Part shown: piece by piece, positions 1-10,886 of the stretch
Position numbering within the stretch: position 1 is the stretch's first letter
Layout: every line of letters starts with the position of its first letter
Notes under the pieces: generated by a model
Told to the model about the DNA's origin: nothing
The model's input: the letters and a program-made list of their open reading frames with translations, nothing else
The model's database searches: none
Source: Chloranthus sessilifolius
Lineage: Eukaryota; Streptophyta; Magnoliopsida; Chloranthales; Chloranthaceae
Length of the DNA stretch: 64,000 nt
Assembly (NCBI GenBank): GCA_021018995.1
Contig: CM037591.1
Coordinates: 71,575,901-71,639,900, forward strand
Direction: 5' to 3'
Position numbers and translations under genes: made by a program

Positions 1-149
1 CTCCTCCTCACTTCTCATCCTCTCCTTTCCATCCCATTCATTCACCCATACCCTCTACTTCCACCCTGCCTGATACTTTCACCCAAATCCTCTCCCTCCT
101 TCAGTCCATTCAGGCACAAGTAGCCAGTAACACTGACCATCTGGCCCTC

Positions 150-818
150 ATGAGCTCATGTCTCCAATCAATTCAATCCACCCTCACTCCCCCCACTTCA
201 GTCCCCCAACCTTTTCCCACTTCTCCTCCCTCCCCTGATCCCTCACTTTTCCATTTCTCTCCTCCCTTTTCACCCGTGGCCCCCCCCATCCCTACTGATA
301 TCCTTTTTGTAGAGTTAGCCGCTCCATATTTATCCCCACCTTCCCCCCCAGCACCTGTTTTTGTAGTTGCTGATATATCCACCAACCATTTCCCCTTCTC
401 CTCCCCACCTGTTTTCCAAGATGACTCCACCCAAACTGATCCATGGGAGGATCTGGTTCTTTCCACCCCCTCCTCTTCATCCACTCCACCCTTACCCTTG
501 CCTCTTATCCTTCGCCAATCCCTGTATATACCCCCCTACCTCACCCTCCTGTATGCAATGAGGGACAACCCGTACATCCACAGGGATGTCTTGAGAGGTA
601 TGGCTGCACTTCAGGCTTCCCTTGAGGCCCCTTATGAGGAGAGGATTGCCACCACTGAATTAGAACATCGAATCCAGCTCCGCGATATCTCTCAAGGATG
701 GTCTGAAATCTTGGTTCGATATGAGTCAGCAAAACAAGTGACAGCGACTGAGAGTCTCATTGCCAAATACGAAATGAAGAATGCTGAGCTCCTCAAGAAG
801 AAATTAGAAAATGATTAG
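150..818 (+). CDS. 3' ORF of element A, proline-rich then coiled coil
   Basis: This 222-codon stretch has a Pro/Ser/Thr-rich first half and a charged helical second half. The hinge block MRDNPYIHRDVLRGMAALQA (residues about 136-155) and the following EAPYEERI match MEENPYIFCDVLKGFADLQA and KTPYEDQI in the 445-codon ORF stretch of element B, so the two are homologous 3' ORF products. The last 50 residues are Glu/Lys/Leu-rich, as expected of a coiled coil. In B the homologous stretch follows a 'putative plant transposon protein' domain; that domain would lie left of the window here. The function of this protein class is unknown. Confidence 0.6.
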   Translation: MSSCLQSIQSTLTPPTSVPQPFPTSPPSPDPSLFHFSPPFSPVAPPIPTDILFVELAAPYLSPPSPPAPVFVVADISTNHFPFSSPPVFQDDSTQTDPWEDLVLSTPSSSSTPPLPLPLILRQSLYIPPYLTLLYAMRDNPYIHRDVLRGMAALQASLEAPYEERIATTELEHRIQLRDISQGWSEILVRYESAKQVTATESLIAKYEMKNAELLKKKLEND

Positions 819-887
819 GAGATACTCAAGGCCACCAAGGAACTCTCTGATCTGAGCCTACTCTATGCTGCCAAACAAATTGATATA

Positions 888-1199
888 TTGGAGAACAAGG
901 TTGCTTCCCTTACTTCTCAGCCTTTCCACCCCACCCCTCTTGCCACTGCCCCCCCTTCAGCCCCTCCTGCCATGCTACCCCCTCCCACCCCACCTGTGAA
1001 TGTTCCCCCTCCCCCTCCTGCTGAAGCACCACCACCTGAAAAACCTATCCCTCCCAAACAAAAGAGGACTTCCTCCAAAAGAACCACCACCGCCAAGAGA
1101 TCTACTTCTTCTGCTACCGCTATAAAAAAAGGGAAACAACCTACTGCCCCATCTAAGGAAGCTGAGCCCGCCTGGTCCTCCCCTCATTCTGACCCCTAA
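888..1199 (+). pseudogene. Pro/Lys-rich tail region of the 3' ORF of element A
   Basis: About 100 codons with long proline runs followed by a basic patch (KQKRTSSKRTTTAKRS) that could be a nuclear localisation or nucleic-acid-binding tail. It lies just downstream of the coiled-coil stretch, and the DNA between them has similar coding character, so I take it as part of the same decayed coding region. It could instead be a separate short reading frame. Coding character fades out near 1400. Confidence 0.35.
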
Positions 1200-1399
1200 G
1201 GCACCCTACTCACTAGGGATGAAAGGAGAAAGGCTGTTGCGGCTCTAGGACTGCACCCCATGGCCTTTTTCCCTTCCGATTTGGATTCTGATCCTGCGCC
1301 TGCGATTGATCCTAAAGGCAAACAGCCTGCTGCCTAGTCTGAGGAGGCACCCACAAAATGAACTAAGTAATCCAAATCCAAGGGCAAAGCCCCTGCATC

Positions 1400-3160
1400 T
1401 AAGCAGTAGCTAGCACCAAGCTTTATATGAATGGGGCAATGTGTTGTTTCAGTTTCTTTTGTATTTGTCTCCTATATGTAGTTGAAATTTTGTTGTGCTA
1501 TTCTATAAATATCTTCTTACCCTGTCTCCCTCTTGATTGCTTTTTCTCAAAACAGTGAAGACACTGTTTAGTTTAGGTTTGGGGGTATGGCAGGTGTGTC
1601 AATGAAATAAGTTATTGATTGGTGCAACTATGCTGAAAAAGTTTTTTTTTTTATAATAAAGTGATGTCCCACCTGATTTTTTTGTTGGAAAAGAGGAAAT
1701 TAAAAAACTTTTTAAAACTGAAATGAGTTGTAGTCCTAACATTTTTCATGTAGAAAATGTCAAGAATTTTCAAAAAATTGATGATTAGTGAACCTGAAAT
1801 GAGAGAAAACTGTGAGGATACCCCCAGAAATTTTGATGGATGACCATACCCAGTGAGATTTGGGCCTGAAAATTGTTAATTTCTTTGAAGAGTGTCTAGG
1901 CAATTTCTTCTGCTCTAAGGACTGATGGGATCTAATTCTAATCACTAGAAGTTAGGCAATTCCAAGTTGAAATAGCTTGACAGCATTCATGACATTGAAG
2001 ACATGAAGTAAGGCCACCCCTTGGACAGTTTGAACCTAAAATGCCCCACCTTTGAACTGCCCTTGATACACAACATTTGAGCCTTGAAATCACAAATTTT
2101 CCTCGATAGATACTAGAAATGCAAACCCAAAACTCTTTAACTTGATGTAGCCTGACGTCACTCTGAGATTTCAGAAGGTAAAGGTAAAGGAATGGAAGAA
2201 GGTATAGCTGGTTTGAGAAGTGGGTACCAGAGGAGAAAAACACTGTTGGTGGCGTTGTGGCATTCCAGCCTAAAAAAAAAAAAAAACAGAAAGGCAAAAT
2301 AAAAGGTTGAGAAAGAGAAGAAATTTCATTGAAAGACTGAAAAAAGGATTAGAAACTGATCACTTCAAATCTGAAAATTCAAGAATTAGATGGAATTATG
2401 CTGAAATGAATGAGGTATTGTCTAGACACCTCCTTACCTTTACTGATTTCTCAATTTTGAATCCTATTTTACCCTGTTATTTCTTTTACAATTTTCACCC
2501 ATAAGCCACATTACGACCCAATAAAAAGACCCTACTGATCTGAAATGGAGTGAGCTGTCATGTGGAGATGAGAATTTGCTTAATCTATGGAGAAAAGAGT
2601 TAGAAAATTTCAAGAATTAAAGCAATGCCTATGCTCCTGCTTGCAGTCCTATTTAAGGGCTACAACTAATCTTGAGCTGTGTGAAATGATGCACCCTTCG
2701 ATTTTGTTATGAGTGAACAGCCTCGGTATGATTTGGGTCTAAAATCAGAGATTTGGGGTGGTATAGGAACAAAATACTTGAATTAAAGGTGAGCTCTGCA
2801 TCAAAGTTTTAAGCCCAATGCCTTGACATGAACTGATTAAGAATGAAGGAATTACAGTAGAATTTCAGGTTTTGAATTGGTGATTTTTCTGTTGAAAATC
2901 CTCTAGAATTGAATGGACATGGTGTAAAATTTATTTTATTTCACTTAAACTATGTTTTGACATGTTGCATGAGTATTAACTAAGTGTATTGGAGAAGTTT
3001 GTGGATACCTTAACTGAAAACCCTCAGGAGACTTCACTCCTCCACTAAGGATAACCTTGGGGTTTAAAAGACTTGGTGCATGTGCTAAATGCATCCGTGC
3101 TCCCTACGAAAGTGGCATTTTATTTTTCTTTGAATTCTCCTTTGTTCAGGGACTAGCAAA
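1400..3160 (+). other. Long 3' UTR of element A
   Basis: This is 1.76 kb of AT-rich DNA without a credible gene. Segments resemble the matching region of element B on the other strand (55828-57600). For example, GGCCTGAAAATTGTTAATTT near 1863 and the segment around 1980-2010 have counterparts near 57000-57140. It contains A- and T-runs at 1640-1652 and 2273-2287. Open stretches here are short and have no domain signal. Confidence 0.6.
1566..1592 (+). promoter_or_regulatory. Second PPT-like box, element A
   Basis: The sequence TTTAGGTTTGGGGGTATG repeats the core of the true polypurine tract (TTAGGTTTGGGGGTG) but lies about 1.6 kb upstream of the LTR. Element B has a similar box (ATAGGTTTGGGGTTGTG, - strand, near 57406-57424) at nearly the same distance from its 3' LTR. 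The conserved spacing suggests a second plus-strand priming site or a relic of an older LTR border; this is inference. Confidence 0.45.
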
Positions 3161-3177
3161 GCTTAGGTTTGGGGGTG
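3161..3177 (+). promoter_or_regulatory. Polypurine tract, element A
   Basis: CTTAGGTTTGGGGGTG lies directly before the LTR start TGTTAAGTGG. The same bases precede the 3' LTR of element B, so the border is well supported. Polypurine tracts prime plus-strand synthesis during reverse transcription. Confidence 0.75.
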
Positions 3178-3397
3178 TGTTAAGTGGTGAAAAATGCCAC
3201 TTTGCACCCTTTAACCTGACCTTTCATGGACCTATGAGCACGCTAATAAGCCTTTGTTCAGTGCATTTTGTAGATAGCAGGGAAATCTGGTAATAATGCA
3301 GCAAACCACTTAAGAATGCCCACAAAGAAGTCATCTCTCAGCACCATTGAGACCCAGCAATAGAACAAGGAGAAAGAAGTGAAGATAGGTCCAAAAC

Positions 3398-3983
3398 ATC
3401 CTATCGAGAGGATGCCGGAAGACTTTGATAGGAGCTGAGGATTAAAAGGAAAGAATTCCTATAGTTGGAGAAGGGTTCGATAGGATCCGAAGGCAGAAAA
3501 AGGATGAAGTCGCATAGATTGAGGAGTTCGATAGGATTTCAGAACCTATCGAGCAAAGAAAGGAAAGAAGAAACTATCTTGTCGAAAACTTGCCTGAAGT
3601 GTAAAAGGAACCTATCAAACGGATCTGAGAACCTAGCGAAAGGACTAAAATGCTCGATTCCAACCTATCAAAGGCTCCCTGAACCTATCGAAATGAAGAT
3701 GTTGAAATTGAACCTATCGAAGGATGCTTAAACCTTTCGATAGGAATGGGAGCCAACCTATCGGGATGACGGCACACAGAACTGAACCTGTCGAAGAGGA
3801 CCACTGGACCTATCAAACTACTCAGCCAACCTATCGAATACTCCAGATATTGGGCTGAGGACCCTGATGCTTTAAAGAGAGAACTCATCCTATCGGTACC
3901 TATTGAAGAGACCAGGGAACCTATCGAAAGGAACTACAAGCTCACTTTTAACCGGTTGGAAGCTTCTCTAACCTGTCGAAATC
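3398..3983 (+). repeat. CCTATCGA motif field in U3 of element A
   Basis: About 18 copies of ACCTATCGA or its complement TCGATAGGT, with one- or two-base variants, spaced roughly 20-50 bp apart. The first copies run in one orientation and the later ones in the other. The field ends about 200 bp before the TATA-like box. I did not see the motif elsewhere in the window. Confidence 0.75.
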
Positions 3984-4188
3984 ATGTGCTGAACTTCTCA
4001 AAAACTATGCTATGCACATGCTAAGACTTGGTGACCTATCACACGTAAATCGAGGCACTTTGGTGATCGGCGCAATGTTCTAGAAGATGCCCTAGAAAAC
4101 CCTAACTGACCCATGTGCTTTAACAGAACTCTAACAAACTCTGACAACCTTCTAGAAGGGATTTTTGGCAGGAAAAATAGAGGAGAAA

Positions 4189-4198
4189 GATATATATT
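4189..4198 (+). promoter_or_regulatory. TATA-like box, LTR of element A
   Basis: AGATATATATTGAG lies between the motif field and the hairpin boxes, a plausible site for LTR transcription start about 30 bp downstream. It is the only strong TATA-like site in this part of the LTR. Confidence 0.4.
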
Positions 4199-4684
4199 GA
4201 GATCCCCAATTGCCATTTGGGAGGATCGAAATTCTGTTCAATTTTCCAGAGATCAGAGCTTGTAGCGAGATTTCATTTCCCTCCTTTAGCCCAACTATGG
4301 TTGGCTAAATCCCTAGGAACAGCAAGGAGTGAGTTAGATCTGTAATTGGGTAAGGTTAAGAGTGTTGCTGGGGTTAATTGCTGCACAAACTACAGATCTG
4401 AGAGCATTCCATTGTAGAGTGACTTTGTTTGTAATGTAAATGTTGTTTTCAATGTTTTAATTAGATCTAATGCTCTTTTGATGCCTTTTGGTACTCGATC
4501 GAATTTGTGTAGAGGAGTTACTTGATCAACTCACCCACTTAACTGGTTGACCTCTTGGATGTCATCTAAATTCCCTGGATCTGATATCTCGGTAATTTCC
4601 TGCGTCTGTGACCTAGAAATTGCAGCATCTATAGTGGTTTTAATTGTTCTCATTGAGGCTCTGGCTATGTAGGAGATCTCTAGG

Positions 4685-4805
4685 ATGGTCTGTGACCATT
4701 AAAGTGGACAAATCATAACCTTAAAGTGAATCTGAGCTCAGGCCTTAATTGGATTTATCTACTGCAATCCATGGTCTGTGACTATTGAAGTGGACAGATC
4801 ATAGC
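4685..4805 (+). repeat. Two copies of an Athila-type leader hairpin box
   Basis: Copies at 4685-4719 and 4771-4805 share TGGTCTGTGAC, a 7-base spacer, then GTGGACAGATCATA. The two halves are complementary, so the transcript could fold into a hairpin. Reverse-complement relatives occur in the LTRs of element B (54394-54434) and of G (10887-10925 and 11405-11443), although the rest of those LTRs barely aligns. The box lies downstream of the TATA-like site, so it would be in the RNA leader. Confidence 0.55.
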
Positions 4806-5329
4806 CTTAAGGCCAGGTGGATCCTGTGATTTGAACTGGAATTTATACCGCAATTGCAGTGCTTGCAGGCTCTGTGGCCACCGAGAGGACTTGTGTGCTT
4901 TTGAACCCCTGTAATATGCTTAGCTCAACCTGATTGTAGTGAAGACAATCTCCAAGCTGCTCTTCTCCATTTTCTGAGTTCTTAAACCATTCCATCTGTA
5001 AGATCTGAGGCTCTAGATTCAATCCAAAACAATCTGCATTTTATTTGTAGTTTAGTTTAAGTGACAACTCATTTCAAAACTCTCCCCTCTCTTTTAACTA
5101 AAGTAGAGATAGCTAGGGTGCCAGATCTCTCACAGATCTAGAGATTTATCCTATTTCTATCCAGCCTCCCTATGGACATTCCCTTACTTACCATTCTTTT
5201 AAAGCTTGCTACAAAGGACCCTGTATCTTGCAGGTGTAGGTTATTTTAGATGTGTTAAATCCATCTATGTTTTCTCCTGATTTTTACATCATAAATCAGC
5301 ACACTGAAATTCCCCAACACCTATCTCTC

Positions 5330-6071
5330 ACATTCGATCTCAGGCCTTCTTAAAATTTACTAACCTTCATCTCCTCAATGGCTACTAATTTTGGTGCAAA
5401 CCTTGATAGCCTTGTAAATTCATTACCATACTCCTATACAGGCATGTTTCCTTGTTCTAAATTGGTAAACTCTTTCTTCAACTGATTCTTCACATGCTTG
5501 GAGAAATATTCCTTAGTAAATACTTGAACAAACTCCGCCTAAGTCCATAAGCTATGAGGATTTTTTATCTCTTTCTTTCTCAATTCCGACTTCCATCACG
5601 GGTCGGCATCACTGTCGAGTTGGAAGGAAGCCCAACCAACTTTCTCATCTTCACTGCTCTGAAGTCACTGTAGAAGCTTCTTTATCTGATTTAACCATTT
5701 CTCTGCCTCAAGTAGATCAGTCTGCCCATAGAAGCTAGGAGGTCTCAATCTCCTTAAGTCGATGAAAGATGAGGGCAATAGTGCTGGTGGAGGTGGTGGT
5801 GGTGGCTACTGCTGGCCTAAACCCTAAACCCTAAAGCCATATGCTTAGCCAATAGAGCAATCTGTTGAGCATGTTGGGTCATTGCGATGGCCACAGTCTC
5901 CATGGCCTGAGCCATCCAAACCACTGCCTCATCCCTCTGATCTCCCTCATCAGAAGGGCTTCTCTGACCTCCACTAGAACCTAGAGGAACTTCACTCTCA
6001 CTCCTGAGGTTCCAATCATGACCGCTTCTAGCTCGTCCTCTACTCCTACTAGACATAATTTCTGTGAACAT
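5330..6071 (-). pseudogene. Gag of element F (chromovirus type)
   Basis: The N-terminal part (5817-6071) begins MFTEIMSSRSRGRARSG and carries an Ala/Met/Gln-rich helix (VVWMAQAMETVAIAMTQHAQ). Further down the same strand come RLRPPSFYGQTD, EAEKWLNQIKKLL, FTKEYFSKHVKNQLKKEF and EYGNEFTRLSRFAPKLV, which match the plant retrotransposon Gag core (Retrotrans_gag). Gag forms the virus-like particle. The coding region is decayed and cut at the border with element A. Confidence 0.65.
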
Positions 6072-6168
6072 GATACCAAGGTTCCATTAGCAGAAGGTCC
6101 CAACATTCTGATGATATCTCAAACACAATACATGTCGAAGATAATTTTCAAATTTTCTAAAGCTATGC

Positions 6169-6180
6169 TTTGATACCAAC
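6169..6180 (-). promoter_or_regulatory. Primer binding site, element F
   Basis: On the - strand TTGGTATCAAAGC directly follows the LTR end. It matches the 3' end of initiator tRNA-Met (TGGTATCAGAGC) with one difference. This is the usual primer of plant chromoviruses and many Copia elements. Confidence 0.7.
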
Positions 6181-8597
6181 TGTGACAACCCGGATTTCCT
6201 AACCGCGAGACCCGGGCCGTCGAGTCTACGCTAAGGCCGATCCCTGAATGAAACACTTGACACATCCATACGCAAAGCAGAAACAAAGCGGAAATCATAG
6301 CTAAACATCAAATGCAAAAGTAAATCTCCAAATCTATATATCAAATACTCAAAATAACAGTTATAATCCCATGCAAAACTCCTGGACAGAAGAACCTAGA
6401 AGAACCATCGGTGATAGCAGACCATCACTGAAACATGGTTCATAAAAGAATAGTACAAGTTTATCCAAAAGAATATATTTAATACATCTCGACCCAAGTG
6501 CTAAACTAATCTCCAAAAGTTGGACCTACCCGTGCCTCGCACACAGAAAACAGTCCTCAGGAGGAGGCTCCAACTCCTCTTCCAATGGCACACATTCAGA
6601 GTCCTCGTCTTGGTCCTCTGTGCCTAATTCTTCACCTATACCTGTGACATATAGTCGAGGAATGAGCTTCATCTAAGCTCAGTAGGGAAAAGCTATTAGC
6701 ATGCATATCTCACCAAAGCACATATATCTCATGACATAAATAAAAACATGATTTTTCCTTGCTTGTAACCTAATTTCAAAAACAATGGAATGAGCAAAGC
6801 AAATTATTGGTGTACATTTCAAGATGACTGAATGAAACAAACATTTTTCTTACTGAAGGAAACTTAGCATATGTACATCTACTGATTCACGTAACACAGA
6901 TAAAGAACCTTAAAGTATTTTACTTAAGTAATTCCTGGAGCACGTATAGCATCGAGCCCCTGATGGAATACCCACCATCATCATTCACATGAACCATTCA
7001 CATACAGTGCCCAAGGTTTCAACAAAGATGAACGCTTGTGCCAAACATAGATTTTACCGTTCGCCTGTAGGATTTCACAATCTTACAAAGGTTGTACGGA
7101 TATCCCGCCGTACCGGTCACGGATATCCCGTCGTGTCAATCAAGGATATACCGCCGTGTCGGCCGGGTATTCACATATAAACCTCTAATCATCGTGGATA
7201 ACTTATAGTTTATCATCGTGTGATGTGGTAAGTATAACTAAGTTTGAAAGTTTAAAACTAAAACACAATCTTTCACACACACGCTTCTCGATATGAATCA
7301 CGAAGGATTCCGCATGGTGGCACATTGCCAAAACAAAGCTTGAAAGGTTTTTCTCATCACAATTACATTCTCCAAATCACACACGCACACTAACACATTC
7401 ACACTTAGATCATAAACCAATTCATGTTTATTCGATGACAAAACTTATCATATCATAACACACGTGCTAATTGTATCAAATATACCTTGTATAGGGATTT
7501 CCCTACCTCGACACGAACTCACAAGCGGAGTCCTTTAAACCGAGCTAGCCTCTCCCTCACACAAATAGAAGCTCAACCTAATACATCAATTCACAATTCA
7601 CCCGTCAGAAATGATGCGAAACAGAAAGATATAAGATCCCTCCAAAATCTCTCAGACAAAACACAACAAAATCTTGAATTAGGCAAATTCGATTGATCAA
7701 TTCCCTATTTCGATTGATCAAAATCCAAATTCAATCAATCAAAAATATTTTTGGTTGATCGAACCCCTCAGAATCCAAAAGTTTGGCACTACAATCTTAA
7801 TCGAACGATTTATAATTTGATCGATCAAAATATATTTCGATCGGTCGAATCCTAATAGCACAAAATTCACAATCCCTGTTATATACCTTTCGATCGAATG
7901 AGTGTGTGACTCATTCGGTCGAAAGACATTTCATTCGATCGAACAAATTTCTCCAGAATTCGTATTCCACCTTCTCAAGTCAATTTTGATCGATTGAATC
8001 CAATTTCAATCAATCGAAATTGACAGATTTCATCCATTCTTTGATTTTCTCATTTCACTTCCTTTCTTTCTCAAATCTATCATCTTTTCTTTATAAATTT
8101 TCAATCATATTATAAGTGAAGCATTATCTAACACTAATTCACAATTAAACATAAATTCCATACCTCAATTTAATCCAATTCCTCTATCCTCGTTTTCAGC
8201 TCAGCTTAGGGTTTCACAAGGTAGAACTCGGATTCTTCTTCAATCAAGTTCCCTAAACTTCACACTTAAGAACGGATCGCACACGCACTCGCACGCATTC
8301 AAATCCCACACTCCTCTCTTCTCATTAACTTTCTCAACCACAATTCACATGAAACATTAATTCTCCTAGGTTTTATTTATTTCACTTAGCCTTGGTCATG
8401 GGCGTTAAGAAAATACACCATCCTTAGGTGCATACTACTCATCAAAGGCTCATACTCAAATCCAACAATTTCTAGTTTACTTAACACATCACCTCTACAT
8501 AACTCATCGATTCATTCTTTGTCAGGTCGGGCACATGACTAGTCGGGCACGCACCCCAAGGCACACTATTCAAAGGTCAATTTTACGGGGCGTTACA
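6181..8597 (-). repeat. 5' LTR of element F
   Basis: The LTR is 2417 bp, with + strand ends TGTGACAACCCGG and GGGGCGTTACA (on the - strand TGTAACGCCCC...GGGTTGTCACA). The lower border abuts the primer site. The upper border may be followed by the target duplication AACGG (8598-8602), which cannot be tested because the partner is missing. The TCGAT motif field lies in its upstream half. No clear TATA box was assigned. A CCG-rich stretch at 7090-7175 repeats GATATCCCGCCGT-like units four times. Confidence 0.7.
7688..8023 (-). repeat. TTCGATTGATCAA motif field in LTR of element F
   Basis: About 11 copies of TTCGATTGATCAA and variants (TCGATCGATCAAA, TTGATCGATTGAA), most with dyad symmetry around TCGA or GATC. 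The field includes a hairpin with arms at 7887-7903 and 7909-7925 (CTTTCGATCGAATGAGT and its complement, one G.T pair, 5-base loop). Confidence 0.7.
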
Positions 8598-8703
8598 AAC
8601 GGCCATCGCCAGTGGTATAGTTTGGATTAGCATTTCAGTTACAAACATTGAAGTATTTTTTTTAGCTTACAGTAATTTGATTCTATTGATACCAAAGAAA
8701 CAC

Positions 8704-9780
8704 TGTATTTAGATTTTGAATTATGAACTAGCGACCCGGTATATTTAAAACCTCGATTTAGGTTAGATTTTGAAAATTTCGGGTCGTTATAGTATCGCAT
8801 TCTTGATATATTCAAAACCTCAAACATGCAATCGTACCATAAATGGAATTCAAAAATAGAAAAAGAAATAAAGCTTCATTAAATACATATCCAAAATTTA
8901 CAAGAGATCCCAACCTGAAGCTTTAAGTAAGCATCGATCGGGAGACCTTCATCATTGCTGAATCGGCCTTCCTCCTGGTGATTACATTCAATCTCCCTCT
9001 ATTTCATAACTACACTAACCTAAACCTACGAATATTCACGCCAGAAGCTCTCTGGAAAAGTTTGTCATGCGAATTCTCTAAAACCAAACCCTAGGGTCCA
9101 TATTTATAGAGTATAGAGGCTCTAGCACAGTTATACATGGCAAAACAATTTATGGGATCCCTAAAAATCCTCCAAGGAAGACGAATCCAGAAGGAAATCT
9201 GCACCGCTTGAGTAATCCAGCTCATAGAAGAGAAATCCGGAGAAGATCTCGGACACAGAAGATAACCACCGTTGGACCTGATTCTTCGCGTGGAAAGATG
9301 TTGTGACCGATCAAAACTGGATTCTCGACCGGTCAGGCTTCAGATTAATTCTCCAGGTCACAGATGCTTCATGAGGTATTCAGAATAACTTGCATTTCTG
9401 ATCGGTCGAACAGGTCGTGATCGGTTAAAAATATATATAAATATTTGGATGTTCAGTTTGCTTAATTTTTTACCGATCGAATAGGTTTTGACCCTGTTCC
9501 CTTTGATGGTTCTAAAGCATCTGAGAGAATTGACCGATCGAAATAGCCATTTCGACCTGTCCATTTGGACTCTTTTCTTCTTCTCTGCTTTTCTCTTGGA
9601 CTGCTCCTTACTGCACGATCCTGACTGGTCCCATATGCAGTCTCGACCAGTCAGAGTGACCTTTCTGAGCAGTCCTTCATGGTTTCTTCTTAGATTCTCT
9701 TGTCATTGCTTTGGATTTCTTCTTAACTTTGGTCTTTTAACCCATTTTACATTTATCCAGCTTTTACACCTGTTCCAACA
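8704..9780 (-). repeat. LTR H, Copia-like, probable
   Basis: On the - strand the sequence starts TGTTGGAACAGG, a common plant LTR start. It carries ACTCTATAAATATGG (TATA box, 9101-9113) and ends near a primer-site-like stretch, TTTGGTATCAATAG (8683-8696). Order and size (about 1.08 kb) fit a 5' LTR of a Copia-type element. No internal coding region is visible because element F begins about 100 bp further on. The lower border is approximate. Confidence 0.45.
9303..9661 (-). repeat. GACCGATCGA / GACCGGTC motif field in LTR H
   Basis: About nine copies of GACCGATCGA, TCGACCGGTC or close variants within 360 bp, upstream (on the - strand) of the TATA box at 9101-9113. One pair, CTGACTGGTC (9621-9630) and GACCAGTCAG (9644-9653), is a perfect 10-bp inverted repeat with a 13-base loop. 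Confidence 0.65.
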
Positions 9781-10460
9781 CAACATGAACTTAAAGTATC
9801 CATTAAGGGTTAAGTGAGGGCTAACAAGGTTGAGATTCGGGTATAATTTATACCATATTAGAGACCGATCAATGAAATTTAGAAATAAAGTGATATGAAA
9901 CTTTGAACTGACTAGAATATGTAACTTGAATAAGAAATACATGAAAAGTAATCAAATGGAATAAGCTAATTAATTTATCGAATATATGAATTTGAATACG
10001 AGCCCTTGAAAATGAGGTTATTGAATATGAGCCCTTGAAAATGGAGTAAATGAATACCAAATCTTGAATCTTGAATACTGAACATTGAAAATTGAATATT
10101 GATTTTGACCATCGAATTGGATACTGAAAATTGATTATGAATCTCGAATTGAGTGTGAACCTGAAATACCAAATATAATAATTTGGAATATTGAAAATAT
10201 GATTGAATATCGAATTTGAACATGGAAAAAAAAATAATCTTGAATATTGAATATACTGATAACGAATCCTGAAAATTTGAAAGGTAAAAGATGATGCCAT
10301 ATCTAACTTTGGAAACCTCGAATAGCTGACTGATGTTCTCATGAACAGGCTCGTATGAGCACCACATATTCGAAAGAGTTATTAAAATGCCAGCTGAGGA
10401 TTGGGTCTCGTTAGACCAACATGGTCATTGATCCTTGTATTGATTGACTAAATGGCAGAG
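9781..10460. other. AT-rich stretch with TTGAATATTGAA-type degenerate repeats
   Basis: From about 9965 to 10300 the sequence is a loose array of TTGAATATTGAA, TGAATACTGAA and GAAAATTGA units, with a duplicated GAGCCCTTGAAAATG near 9999 and 10029. The long Phe/Tyr/Ile-rich open stretch on the - strand is a by-product of this array, not a gene. From 10300 to 10460 I see nothing recognisable. Confidence 0.5.
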
Positions 10461-10886
10461 AGTGTCAGCCTCCGTTTGTGCGATATTAGCAATCAAAAAT
10501 GGACTATATTAGTAAGAGTTTGTCTCACAGAGAAATTGATCCAGAACCCAAAATGGGCAATAATAGTAGGCCTCCAGATCTAGCTACAGATCTGACAATC
10601 CTAAAGAAAGGGAGTTGGGTGTCATGACTACACTAAATTAATCCTAAAAATAGAGAATTAAAATGTAGCCCTATCCTAAAGAAAGGGCGTAAGAGGAGCA
10701 TGGTGGTAATGTGTGCCAAAATAAAATACAAAAATTATGAGAAGTAAGCAGGTTGAGTTAGAGTTAATAATATAGTAATGTAACTCAAATTTAGTCTGTC
10801 TCTGTAGTGTTCGTTGCTGAGACGCTATTAATAGCCTCAACAAGGTATAAGCTCCTAGTTTAACCCATGCCATTTGGGGCTCTCTT

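Larger units (their letters stand above)
1..5319 (+). mobile_element. Element A: Athila-like Gypsy LTR retrotransposon, 3' part
   Basis: The window opens inside this element and shows the end of its 3' ORF, a long 3' UTR, a polypurine tract and a complete 3' LTR. Lineage is argued from its match to element B: the same coiled-coil ORF block, and an identical stretch of about 30 bases before the LTR (GGGACTAGCAAAGC followed by TTAGGTTTGGGGGTG). Athila elements are known for long 3' ORFs and long UTRs. Its 5' half and left target duplication lie outside the window. The sequence to its right is the gag of another element on the opposite strand, so A probably inserted into F. It looks broken, with several breaks in the visible coding part. 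Confidence 0.75.
3178..5319 (+). repeat. 3' LTR of element A
   Basis: About 2.14 kb, from TGTTAAGTGGTG to TTCCCCAACA, so it has TG...CA ends. The start follows the polypurine tract directly. The end is placed where gag of another element on the opposite strand begins and where the terminal bases (CACTGAAATTCCCCAACA) resemble the element B LTR end. U3 holds a dense CCTATCGA motif field, then a TATA-like box at 4189-4198, then two copies of a hairpin box. The duplicated target would be CCTAT at 5320-5324, but the partner site is off the window. Confidence 0.65.
5320..8597 (-). mobile_element. Element F: chromovirus-like Gypsy retrotransposon, 5' part
   Basis: On the - strand the order is a 2.4-kb LTR, a tRNA-Met-type primer site, a Gag N-terminus and a Gag core. 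The rest is cut off by element A. LTR ends TGTAACGCCCC...GTTGTCACA and the initiator-Met primer site are typical of plant chromoviruses (Del/Tekay-like). It is broken, with several breaks in gag, and older than A. Confidence 0.7.

Noticed and set aside
5817-5837. Telomere-like CCTAAACCCTAAACCCTAAAG
   Set aside because: Fewer than three units, and it lies within the gag region of element F. Too short to be a telomeric insertion.
9869-10367. Long Phe/Tyr/Ile-rich open stretches on the - strand
   Set aside because: Overlapping frames are open at once because of TTGAAT-type repeats; no domain, no start context, no homology seen.
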